Origin: an uncultured Tepidamorphus sp.
GTDB taxonomy: Bacteria > Pseudomonadota > Alphaproteobacteria > Rhizobiales > Tepidamorphaceae
Assembly: GCA_905479765.1 (NCBI GenBank)
Contig: CAJQNW010000221.1
Span: 1 to 37,959, forward strand
Direction: 5' to 3'
DNA: 37,959 bases
Shown: piece after piece, positions 1-7,237 of the stretch
Layout of the letters: each line of letters starts with the position of its first letter
How positions within the stretch are numbered: the first letter of the stretch is position 1
The notes under the pieces: model-generated
The model's input: the letters and a program-made list of their open reading frames with translations, nothing else
Databases searched by the model: none
What the model was told of the DNA's origin: nothing
Program-made: the position numbers and the translations under genes

Positions 1-1
1 C

Positions 2-748
2 CTGGCCGCGCTCGCCGCCGGCTCCCTCGACGGGGTGGCGACCACGGTCGATACGCAGATCCTGTGGGCGACCACGGTGCCGCTGACCCAGATCCTGATC
101 CTCGACAAGTCGAAGGGCGGCGACGGCATCGCCGTGCGCAAGGACATCGAGAGCTTCGAGGGCCTGAAGGGCAAGTCGATCGCCTGCGACGCGGCGGGCA
201 CGACGCCTTACTTCATGCTGGCGGCGATGCTTCAGGAGAACGGCATGTCGATCAAGGACATGGACCTCTCGGTGCTGTCGCCGAAGGACGCCGCCAACGC
301 CTTCGTCGCCGGCCAGTTCGACGCCGCGGTGAGCTACGAGCCGTATCTGTCGACGATCCGCAACGATCCCGACGCCGGCAAGATCCTGGCGACCACGGTC
401 GACTATCCCGTCGTCGTCGACACGCTGGCCTTCCCGACCGATACCATCGCGGAGAAGACCGAGGCCTACAAGAAGGTCGTTGCCGGCTACTTCGCGGCGC
501 TGGAGATGATCGCTGCCAAGCCCGACGAGGCCAACGGCATCATGGGCGAGCGGGTCAACATGGACGCCCAGCAGTTCGCCGATTCCGCCAAGTTCATTGC
601 CTGGCAGGACAAGGCGGCGAATCAGGCGTATTTCGCCGACGGCCTGCATGCATTCATGGAGATGGCCGTCGCGATCCAGTACGACAACGGCGTGATCCGC
701 GAGAAGCCGGACCTGGCCAAGCTCACCGATTCGAGCTTCGTTGCCTAA
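2..748 (+). CDS. NitT/TauT-family ABC transporter substrate-binding protein (5' partial)
   Basis: This is the C-terminal part of a periplasmic binding protein. The frame is open from base 2 with no start or signal peptide in view, so the gene begins before the window. Visible features fit the NMT1/SsuA/TauA-like fold: a segment asking whether a peptide becomes available (GTTPYFMLAAML), then a second lobe with the motif AVSYEPYLSTI, typical of proteins that bind small anions, sulfonates or pyrimidine precursors. It lies 3 bases before a permease and an ATPase gene, so it should deliver substrate to them. The substrate cannot be read from the sequence; taurine or another sulfonate, nitrate, or a thiamine precursor are all possible. 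The family call is firm and the substrate is open. Confidence 0.85.
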   Translation: MAALAAGSLDGVATTVDTQILWATTVPLTQILILDKSKGGDGIAVRKDIESFEGLKGKSIACDAAGTTPYFMLAAMLQENGMSIKDMDLSVLSPKDAANAFVAGQFDAAVSYEPYLSTIRNDPDAGKILATTVDYPVVVDTLAFPTDTIAEKTEAYKKVVAGYFAALEMIAAKPDEANGIMGERVNMDAQQFADSAKFIAWQDKAANQAYFADGLHAFMEMAVAIQYDNGVIREKPDLAKLTDSSFVA

Positions 749-751
749 AGG

Positions 752-1546
752 ATGGGCCAGAACTCATCGTTCGAGCCGCTGAAGCCGGTTGCCCCCAGGA
801 CGCGCGCCGTCCTGGGGGTCGGCTTCTTCGTGCTGTTCATCGCCGTCTGGGCGGCCGCGACGCTCGGCGGCTTCATCAAGCCGCTGTTCCTCGCCGATCC
901 GGTCAAGACGTTCGCGGCCGGCTACAGGCTGTTCACTGAGTACGGGTTCCTGAGCGACATCGGCATCACGGTCTACCGGGTGATGGGCGGGTTCGTGCTG
1001 GCGATGATCGTCGGCCTGCCGCTGGGAATCGCGATGGGCGCGTTCAAGCCGATCGAGGCCTTCTTCGGCCCGTTCGTGTCGTTTGCCCGCTACCTGCCGG
1101 CCTCGGCGTTCATTCCGCTCCTGATCCTGTGGGCGGGCGTCGGGGAAGCACAGAAGCTCCTCGTCATCTTCATCGGCTCGGTGTTCCAGATCGTGCTGAT
1201 GGTCGCCGTCATCATCGGCGAGACGCGGCGCGACCTGATGGAGGCCGCCCTGACGCTGGGGGCAAGCCGGCGCGGCGTCGTCACCCGCGTGCTTCTGCCA
1301 AACGCCTCGCCGCAGATCGCCGAAACGCTGCGCCTCGTGCTCGGCTGGGCCTGGACCTACGTCATCGTCGCCGAACTGGTGGGGGCGGATTCGGGCATCG
1401 GCCACATGATCATGGACAGCCAGCGCTTTCTCGATACCGGCCAGATGATCTTCGGCATCTTCATCATCGGCGTCATCGGACTGATCACCGATTTCGCCTT
1501 CCGGGCCATCAACGTGTGGCTCTTTCCCTGGTACGCGGGGCGCTAG
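752..1546 (+). CDS. NitT/TauT-family ABC transporter permease
   Basis: A 264-residue inner-membrane permease of the SsuC/TauC type. A hydrophobic helix near residues 23-45 is followed by a BPD_transp_1 core. The cytoplasmic EAA loop, which contacts the ATPase, is seen near residue 164 as EAALTLGASRRGVVTRVLLP. Length and motif match the family. It starts 3 bases after the binding-protein stop, with an AAAGG ribosome site overlapping that stop, and ends 3 bases before the ATPase gene, so the three are one translation-coupled operon. The substrate is not determined; the same uncertainty applies as for the binding protein. Confidence 0.93.
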   Translation: MGQNSSFEPLKPVAPRTRAVLGVGFFVLFIAVWAAATLGGFIKPLFLADPVKTFAAGYRLFTEYGFLSDIGITVYRVMGGFVLAMIVGLPLGIAMGAFKPIEAFFGPFVSFARYLPASAFIPLLILWAGVGEAQKLLVIFIGSVFQIVLMVAVIIGETRRDLMEAALTLGASRRGVVTRVLLPNASPQIAETLRLVLGWAWTYVIVAELVGADSGIGHMIMDSQRFLDTGQMIFGIFIIGVIGLITDFAFRAINVWLFPWYAGR

Positions 1547-1549
1547 ACG

Positions 1550-2338
1550 ATGGCAAAGCTGACGATTTCCGGCGTCGGGCGGATCTTTCCCGGCGTCCAG
1601 GGCGGGCCGCCGACCACGGCGCTCGATCCCACCGACCTGTCGGTGGAGGACAACGACTTCATCACCATCCTGGGGCCGTCGGGCTGCGGCAAGTCGACCC
1701 TGCTCAGGATCATCGCCGGGCTCGACCAGCCGACCTCGGGCTTCGTCGAGCTGGACGGCAACCGGGTCAGCCGCCCCGGCGCCGACCGGGGCATGGTGTT
1801 CCAGTCCTACACGCTGTTTCCCTGGCTGAGCGTGAAGCAGAACATCTGCTTCGGCCTGCGCGAGAAGGGCGTTCCGGCTAAGGAGCAGGACGATATCGCG
1901 GCGCACTTCATGGAGCAGGTGGGACTGACGGCCTTCGCCAACCACTTCCCGCGCATGCTGTCGGGCGGCATGCAGCAGCGCACGGCGCTGGCGAGGGCGC
2001 TGGCCAACGATCCGAAGATCCTGCTGCTCGACGAGCCCTTCGGCGCGCTCGACCACCAGACCCGCTCGCTGATGCAGGAACTGCTGCTGTCGATCTGGGA
2101 AAAGCACAGGAAGACCGTGCTGTTCGTCACCCACGACATCGAGGAATCGATCTTCATGGCCAACCGGGTGCTGGTGATGACGGCGCGGCCCGGCCGCATC
2201 AAGGCCGACGTGCCGGTCTCGATCCCGCATCCGCGCGACTACAAGATCAAGACCAGCCCGGCGTTCGCCGAGCTCAAGGAGCAACTTACCGAGGACATCC
2301 GCGTGGAGACCCTGCGGGCTGCCGAAATGGCTGCCTGA
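1550..2338 (+). CDS. NitT/TauT-family ABC transporter ATP-binding protein
   Basis: A 262-residue ATPase that powers the importer from the cytoplasmic side. Walker A is at residues 42-50 (GPSGCGKST). The signature motif LSGGMQQR is near residue 137, and Walker B with D-loop reads [11 protein letters not shown] from about residue 157. The switch histidine follows in VTHDIEES. The variant GALDHQTR is usual for SsuB/TauB/NrtD-like ATPases. It is the last gene of the operon. About 66 bases after its stop comes a perfect inverted pair of 30-base palindromic repeats, which could end or stabilise the transcript. There is no C-terminal substrate-binding extension. Confidence 0.94.
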   Translation: MAKLTISGVGRIFPGVQGGPPTTALDPTDLSVEDNDFITILGPSGCGKSTLLRIIAGLDQPTSGFVELDGNRVSRPGADRGMVFQSYTLFPWLSVKQNICFGLREKGVPAKEQDDIAAHFMEQVGLTAFANHFPRMLSGGMQQRTALARALANDPKILLLDEPFGALDHQTRSLMQELLLSIWEKHRKTVLFVTHDIEESIFMANRVLVMTARPGRIKADVPVSIPHPRDYKIKTSPAFAELKEQLTEDIRVETLRAAEMAA

Positions 2339-2400
2339 GGCAGGCGGAACCGCAAGCTCCATCCCTTCGTGCCTCAAGCGGCGGCCGTGCCATGGCGCCT

Positions 2401-2430
2401 CTGGATTCCCGCCTTCGCGGGAATGAGCGG
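2401..2430 (+). repeat. Palindromic GC repeat, family A, copy 1
   Basis: The core is an 8-base perfect stem ATTCCCGC / GCGGGAAT with loop CTTC (2405-2424), followed by the tail GAGCGG. The whole 30 bases recur as an exact reverse complement at 2519-2548. Similar cores occur at five other intergenic places in this window. This is REP-like behaviour: dispersed, intergenic, and often in inverted pairs. Confidence 0.85.
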
Positions 2431-2518
2431 AGGGGAGAGCATCCCCAGACCCGCCACCGCGGCAAGTGGCGTTTCGACCCAGCGCCGTTGCGGTTCACGG
2501 GAAACCGATCATCTATTT

Positions 2519-2548
2519 CCGCTCATTCCCGCGAAGGCGGGAATCCAG
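2519..2548 (-). repeat. Palindromic GC repeat, family A, copy 2 (inverted)
   Basis: An exact 30-base reverse complement of copy 1, with the stem at 2525-2544. The pair is separated by 88 bases and could fold into one long hairpin or two small ones in the transcript after the importer operon. Confidence 0.85.
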
Positions 2549-2718
2549 GGCGGACCGAAAGGCGGTGACCGCCAGCCGGAGGGGCCAGAACTTTGTGCAG
2601 TGCGGCAAGATGCCGCCCGCGCGCCGTTTCCCCTCGGGCAAGCGCCCGGCAGAATTCGATGAAATCGAGCGATTTTACCTATTCGGATGGATAGCCCAGT
2701 CGATCTTCATGGAAAATA

Positions 2719-2740
2719 GCATACGGATATCCCCGTATGC
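2719..2740. promoter_or_regulatory. Perfect inverted repeat, possible operator
   Basis: The arms GCATACGG (2719-2726) and CCGTATGC (2733-2740) are exact reverse complements around a 6-base spacer. The element lies about 80 bases before the small ORF, in an AT-rich stretch, and has no T-tract after it. It fits a dimeric regulator site better than a terminator. The regulator is unknown. Confidence 0.4.
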
Positions 2741-2821
2741 GACACTTTGCACACTCGACTGGTTTCATGCGCAACTATATATGCGATGCAATAAATATCG
2801 CTGCATCCAGAGAGTTCTCCC

Positions 2822-2926
2822 ATGCGTAACAAGACCGTTTTCGGCATTCATCGCTTCGGCGACCGGATTATCGCCGCCAGCCTGTTCGTCGTTCTCGTCT
2901 CGCCGTTCGTTCTCGCCCGTATCTAA
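2822..2926 (+). CDS. Possible small membrane protein, 34 aa
   Basis: An ATG-to-TAA frame of 34 codons. The translation starts MRNKTVFGIHRFGDRIIAAS and continues with a hydrophobic run (LFVVLVSPFVLA) that would make one membrane helix, with basic residues on the N-terminal side as expected for a cytoplasmic N-terminus. A weak purine-rich site (AGAGAG) lies about 8 bases before the ATG. A 7-base GC hairpin follows 4 bases after the stop. I do not recognise the family. It could be a real small protein, a leader peptide for the HisD-like gene 168 bases downstream, or a chance ORF. The position after an AT-rich, palindrome-bearing region argues for being real, but the evidence is modest. Confidence 0.4.
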   Translation: MRNKTVFGIHRFGDRIIAASLFVVLVSPFVLARI

Positions 2927-2930
2927 CGGC

Positions 2931-2947
2931 GCCCGCGCCACGCGGGC
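2931..2947 (+). terminator. GC hairpin after the small ORF
   Basis: GCCCGCG (2931-2937) pairs perfectly with CGCGGGC (2941-2947) across a 3-base loop. There is no following T-run, so it is either a weak terminator, an attenuator or an RNA-stabilising stem between the small ORF and the HisD-like gene. Confidence 0.3.
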
Positions 2948-3093
2948 CGCAGTCCGTATTCCCTCAAGATCCGGCATCCCTTCCACTCTCGCGGCGGCGC
3001 GCTTCAGCGCACCAGCTCGGGGACCAGCTTGAGGGATCGGCGCGGATGGCTTAGAGCCTGACCGGACCAGAAGCACCGGAAGGCCCGACGCGC

Positions 3094-4416
3094 ATGTCCG
3101 ACATCGCCCTGCACGACCTTTCCCGCATCGACACGCATGCGCGCGCCGAACTCCTGCGGCGCAGCGAAGCCGATCTGTCGGAGTATGCCGGCAAGGTCGC
3201 GCCGATCATCCAGGCGGTGCGCGAGCGCGGCGATGCGGCGCTGGCCGAATTCGGCCGGCAGTTCGACAAGGCCGACGTGACGGTCGACGCGCTTGCCGCG
3301 ACCCCTGACGATTTCGACGCCGCCGAAGCAGCGCTCAGCGACGACATCAGGCAGGCGATGGCCTTCGCCGCCGAGCGCATCCGCCGCTTCCACTTGCGCC
3401 AGATGCCCGAGGACATGTGGCTTGAGGAAATGGACCCCGGCGTCATGGCCGGCGAACGCTCGCTGCCGATCCCCTCGGTCGCCTGCTACGTGCCGCGCGG
3501 CAAGGGCGCGTTTCCCTCCGTCGCCCTGATGACGGCGATTCCCGCCGTCGTCGCGAAGGTGCCCCGCGTGATCGTGGTGACGCCGCCGACGCCAGACGGC
3601 GGCATCGACGACGCGACGCTTTACGCCTGCCGGCTTGCCGGCGTCTCGGAGGTCTACAAGTGCGGCGGCGCGCAGGCTGTCGCCGCCTGCGCCTATGGCA
3701 CGCAGACGGTGCCGAAGGTCGCCAAGATCGTCGGGCCGGGCTCGCCCTGGCTGGTCGCGGCGATGCAGGCGCTGTCCGACGTGATCGACGTCGGCCCGCC
3801 GGCGGGGCCGAGCGAGTCGATCGTGCTGGCCGACAAAACCGCCGACCCGCGCGTCACCGCGCTGGACCTGCTCAACGAGGCCGAGCACGGGCCGGATTCC
3901 TCCGCCTTCCTCGTCACCGACGACAAGGCACTCGCAACCAAGGTCACCGCCGAGATCGAGACGCTGTTCACCCACATGGGCGCGGAGCGGATTTCCTACT
4001 GCCGCACGGTACTCGGCGGCACCAACGGCGGCATCGTGCTTTGCCCCGACATGGACGCGGCCTGCGCCTTCGTCAACGACTATGCGCCGGAACATCTGAT
4101 GGTCGAGAGCGCCAGCCCGTGGGAATACCTGACGAAGCTCACCAACGCCGGCGAGATCCTGCTCGGCGGCCACTCGGCGATCGCGGTCGCCAACTATGTG
4201 CTCGGCCCCAACCACGTGCTGCCGACCGGCGGCTGGGCGAAGACGCGCTCACCGCTTTCGGTGTTCGACTACATGAAGCGGCAGACCGTCGCCTACATTA
4301 CGGCGGACGGCTATCGCGAGCTTGCCCCGCAGGCGCGCGCGTTTGCCCGCTACGAGGGCTTCGAGGCGCACGCCAACGCGGTGTCGCGGCTGCGCGAAGG
4401 CGGCGACAAGCCGTAG
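3094..4416 (+). CDS. Histidinol dehydrogenase-family NAD-dependent dehydrogenase
   Basis: A 440-residue protein with the full HisD fold. The nucleotide-binding part includes GGAQAVAACAYGT and the segment GPSESIVLAD. By alignment in my head to E. coli HisD, the catalytic pair Glu-His is kept at residues 333-334 (APEHL) and the C-terminal Glu421 and His426 (EGFEAH) are kept. Two of the four expected metal-site residues differ: the Gln before AEHGPDS is Glu262 and the Asp before Tyr is Asn367; His265 and His426 remain. Such paralogues include sulfopropanediol and other alcohol dehydrogenases (HpsN type), so this may not be the histidine biosynthesis enzyme. No other his gene is nearby, while a possible sulfonate-type importer lies upstream. 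Ribosome site GGAAGG precedes the ATG. Confidence 0.8.
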   Translation: MSDIALHDLSRIDTHARAELLRRSEADLSEYAGKVAPIIQAVRERGDAALAEFGRQFDKADVTVDALAATPDDFDAAEAALSDDIRQAMAFAAERIRRFHLRQMPEDMWLEEMDPGVMAGERSLPIPSVACYVPRGKGAFPSVALMTAIPAVVAKVPRVIVVTPPTPDGGIDDATLYACRLAGVSEVYKCGGAQAVAACAYGTQTVPKVAKIVGPGSPWLVAAMQALSDVIDVGPPAGPSESIVLADKTADPRVTALDLLNEAEHGPDSSAFLVTDDKALATKVTAEIETLFTHMGAERISYCRTVLGGTNGGIVLCPDMDAACAFVNDYAPEHLMVESASPWEYLTKLTNAGEILLGGHSAIAVANYVLGPNHVLPTGGWAKTRSPLSVFDYMKRQTVAYITADGYRELAPQARAFARYEGFEAHANAVSRLREGGDKP

Positions 4417-4456
4417 GCTCGCGAACCGGTCCGATCGAAAGGCCCCGGCCTCTTCG

Positions 4457-5068
4457 CTACGAGGACGGCGTAAAGGCGAGCCACGTCCATGTGACGCCGG
4501 CGGCGCGGTTCTGGACCTGTATGGACTGCGCCGCCTCGCGGAAGACGAGCTCGAGACCGTTCGCCGCCGCCAGCTCGATCGTGGCGTCGACGGGGATCGG
4601 GAAGCAGGGGCGTTCCGGCGCCGACGGCCCGTGGCGCAGCGACATGATGACAAGCCCGCCGGGCTTGGTCAGGGCCGCGAGGTTCGGCATGGCGATCCGG
4701 CGCTGCTCGGTATCGAGGTGCTGCCACACCCCGCTCAGCAGCACGATATCGAACGTTTCGCCGTTCTGCAGGGTCAGGGTCATGTCGGGAAGCTTGTCGT
4801 TCAGCCACGCAATGCGCTTGGAGCGATGCAGCGACACGCCCGCGGAGCGGAATTCGGCGACCGGTTCGACCGCGACGACCTCGAATCCCCTCGCGGCGAA
4901 CCAGGCCGCGTCGCGCCCGGTTCCCGCCCCCAGGTCGATCAGCCGGCCGCCCTTCTTGGGAAACAGATGCGCGACCACCGTATACATCTCGGCGCAGGAG
5001 ATCGCCTCGTACCGGCGGATAAGGTCACCAGCGGCGTCGGCGTAACCCTGGATCACCGTCTGGTTCAT
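4457..5068 (-). CDS. Class I SAM-dependent methyltransferase
   Basis: A 203-residue cytoplasmic methyltransferase. The SAM-binding motif I is LIDLGAGTGRD at residues 43-53, followed by a beta strand ending in an acidic residue (VVAVEPV) that should hold the ribose. Motif IV-like DIVLLSGVWQHL comes later, then KPGGLVIMSLRHG. The fold is clear and the substrate is not. It starts 12 bases after the opgH stop on the same strand, so it is very likely the third gene of the opgGH operon. A role in modifying a glucan precursor, a lipid or a small molecule is open; being cytoplasmic it would not meet finished periplasmic glucans. Confidence 0.85.
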   Translation of the reverse strand: MNQTVIQGYADAAGDLIRRYEAISCAEMYTVVAHLFPKKGGRLIDLGAGTGRDAAWFAARGFEVVAVEPVAEFRSAGVSLHRSKRIAWLNDKLPDMTLTLQNGETFDIVLLSGVWQHLDTEQRRIAMPNLAALTKPGGLVIMSLRHGPSAPERPCFPIPVDATIELAAANGLELVFREAAQSIQVQNRAAGVTWTWLAFTPSS

Positions 5069-5080
5069 ATCGCTCAGCCT

Positions 5081-7237
5081 CTACGTCTTAGCATGCGGCA
5101 GAAGCGCGAGCCGGTCGAGGCCCTCGCGGTCGGCCAGCACGGCGAGCTTTTCCCTGGGCGACAGATAGCTGACGGCGGCTTCCAGGCTTTCGGCCGACTC
5201 AAGCCGCGCCAACCCGAGCACCAGCGTCTCGTCGATGCCGCCGCGACCGTGCGGGCGGTCGGGAACAAGACTGGCGCGATGGAAGGCGAGCAGCGCCGGA
5301 TCCGAGAGCAGCCGCTTGCAGGCTTCGCTCGGCGGCCCGAGCAGATTGTGGAACTCGGCGGTGATTGCGTCGGCCCTCGTCAGGATCGGCGGCGTCACGC
5401 TTTCCTCGGGCGTCGACAGGAGACCGACACGCCGCAGCGCCAGGCCGGTGCCGAGGCGGGCGGTCATCGCCGACAGCGGCGCGGCCAGCAGCAGTCCGAT
5501 CACGGCGGGGCTCAGCCAGGCCAGCACCTGCAAGGACACCGCCCAGGCGCTGACGCCCATAATCAGGCCGAGCACGGTATGGGCGCGGTGACGCCGGAAG
5601 ATCTCGGAGAACGGCACGCTGCCATCGTCGCGCCGCTGCGGGTTCCAGCCGGCATCGCGGCCGAGCAGGATGTCGGCGACGGCGGCCGACTGGATCGCCA
5701 TCATCACCGGGGCCAGCAAGGCTGCCAGCAGCGATTCCACCAGCACGCTCGCCGTCGCGCGCACCGGTCCGCCGATGCCCTTGCGCACCTCGCGGCTGGT
5801 CAGCGCGACGAGCAGTCCGAACAGCTTGGGCAGGAACAGCACCGCCATCGTGGCGACGAACAGGCCGATGGCGCGCTCGGAGTCGATCACCGGCCAGGTC
5901 GGGAACAGCTGGAACTGCTCGGTGAAATATTCCGGCCGGATGAAGCGCGCCTGGAGGGCGAGCAGCAGGCCGGCGATCAGGAACATCAGCCAGACCGGCG
6001 AGGCGGCATACGACATGATGCCGGTGATCATATGCATGCGGTTCGGCCATTTCAGACCGCGCGCGACGATCACCTTGGCGTGCTGCAGGTTGCCCTGGCA
6101 CCAGCGCCGGTCGCGGGTGGCCAGATCGATCAGGCTCGGCGGGCTCTCCTCGTAGGAGCCGCCCAGCGTCGGGGCCAGCAGCACCTGCCAGCCGGCGCGC
6201 CGCATGAGGGCCGCCTCGACGAAATCGTGGCTGAGGATATGGCCGCCAAAGGGCGGGCGGCCCTTCAGGGTCGGCAGGCCGGCGGCGCCGACGAAGGCCT
6301 TCGTGCGGATGATGGCATTGTGGCCCCAGTAGTTGCCGCCGGTGCGCGCCCAGGCGCCGAGGCCCGTCGCCATGACCGGACCGTAGACGCCGCCGGCGAA
6401 CTGCTGGACGCGGGCAAACAGCGTGTTGCGGTTGATCGACGCCGGCACGGTCTGCAGAAGCCCGACTTCGGGCCTGTCCTGCATGGCGAGCGCCAGTCGG
6501 ATCAGCGTATCGGCCTCCATCAGGCTGTCGGCGTCGAGGATGAGGAAGCAGGGATAGGCCGCGCCGAACCGCCTGCACCAGTCGGCAATGTTGCCGGCCT
6601 TCTTCTCGGTGTTGCGGTGGCGGCGGCGGTAGAACACACGGGCACGCTTTCCCGGCCGGCGTAACAGCGCGCGGAAGGCCGCCTCCTCGGCGATCCAGGC
6701 GTCCGGATCGGTGGAGTCGGACAGCACGAAGACATCGAAGGCATCGCGGGCATCGGCATCCGCCAGCGACTCGGCGGTCGCGGCGGCGGCGGCGAAGACG
6801 CGAACGGCGTCCTCATTGTAGATGGGCATCAGAATGGCGGTGCGGCGATCGGGCGTGCGCTCGCCGCGAGGCGCCACGGTGACGACTCCCTTGCCGGTCA
6901 GCAGCGCAAACGTGCCGAGCACCGCCGACAGGAAGGCCAGCGCGATCCAGGCGATGTTGACGACGAACAGACCCAGCATCACCGCCTCGATCGGTGTCAG
7001 GCCGGCCACCGCGAGAACACCGTACATCTCGCCGACGAACACAACGGACAGGGCGAAGGCGCCGCCGAAGACGAACAGGCGCGGCAGCCAGGCGGCCCTG
7101 TCGGCGGGCGGGCGCACCATCGGTTCGGGAACGGCGCGCAGATCCTGGACGGGCATCATCATCGGCGCCCCGGCCGGCAGGGCGGCGTCGGGCAAAGGCA
7201 CCGGATCGTGCGGGGCGAGACGGGTTACTCCGACCAT
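5081..7237 (-). CDS. opgH: Glucan biosynthesis glucosyltransferase H
   Basis: An inner-membrane family 2 glycosyltransferase of 718 residues that polymerises UDP-glucose into the backbone of osmoregulated periplasmic glucans. Hydrophobic segments lie at about 50-75 and 80-112. The catalytic domain starts at TAILMPIYNED (133-143). The aspartates are in DADS (235-238) and HDF (337-339), and the acceptor motif reads RRWCQGN (377-383). Several membrane helices follow (from about 405 onward). I chose the ATG at 7237-7235, which overlaps the opgG stop by 13 bases; the open frame runs much further upstream only because it has no stop inside opgG. E. coli MdoH is longer (847), mostly at the termini. 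The operon order opgG-opgH is the standard one. Confidence 0.93.
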   Translation of the reverse strand: MVGVTRLAPHDPVPLPDAALPAGAPMMMPVQDLRAVPEPMVRPPADRAAWLPRLFVFGGAFALSVVFVGEMYGVLAVAGLTPIEAVMLGLFVVNIAWIALAFLSAVLGTFALLTGKGVVTVAPRGERTPDRRTAILMPIYNEDAVRVFAAAAATAESLADADARDAFDVFVLSDSTDPDAWIAEEAAFRALLRRPGKRARVFYRRRHRNTEKKAGNIADWCRRFGAAYPCFLILDADSLMEADTLIRLALAMQDRPEVGLLQTVPASINRNTLFARVQQFAGGVYGPVMATGLGAWARTGGNYWGHNAIIRTKAFVGAAGLPTLKGRPPFGGHILSHDFVEAALMRRAGWQVLLAPTLGGSYEESPPSLIDLATRDRRWCQGNLQHAKVIVARGLKWPNRMHMITGIMSYAASPVWLMFLIAGLLLALQARFIRPEYFTEQFQLFPTWPVIDSERAIGLFVATMAVLFLPKLFGLLVALTSREVRKGIGGPVRATASVLVESLLAALLAPVMMAIQSAAVADILLGRDAGWNPQRRDDGSVPFSEIFRRHRAHTVLGLIMGVSAWAVSLQVLAWLSPAVIGLLLAAPLSAMTARLGTGLALRRVGLLSTPEESVTPPILTRADAITAEFHNLLGPPSEACKRLLSDPALLAFHRASLVPDRPHGRGGIDETLVLGLARLESAESLEAAVSYLSPREKLAVLADREGLDRLALLPHAKT

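Larger units (their letters stand above)
2339..2821. other. Non-coding gap with repeats and an AT-rich, palindrome-bearing stretch
   Basis: This gap has no convincing long gene. The first part holds an inverted pair of palindromic repeats (listed separately). From about 2650 the base composition shifts to noticeably more A+T than the flanking genes. Here there is a short self-complementary AAATCG-AG-CGATTT (2662-2675), an 8-base perfect inverted repeat at 2719-2740, and a TATATA box-like string at 2776-2781. A further inverted pair GATGCA/TGCATC lies around 2785-2807. These look like promoter and operator material for the small ORF and perhaps for the HisD-like gene. I could not place a convincing -35/-10 pair. 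Confidence 0.5.

Noticed and set aside
764-2377. 537-codon minus-strand frame across the permease and ATPase genes
   Set aside because: Same antisense artefact; the plus-strand genes have all expected motifs.
3094-4416. Naming this gene hisD outright
   Set aside because: Two metal-site changes and no histidine genes nearby make a paralogue with another substrate at least as likely.
4322-6664. 780-codon open frame antisense to opgH
   Set aside because: It has the Arg/Gly/Asp/Gln-rich look of antisense frames in GC-rich DNA and no domain; the opgH reading is clearly the real one.
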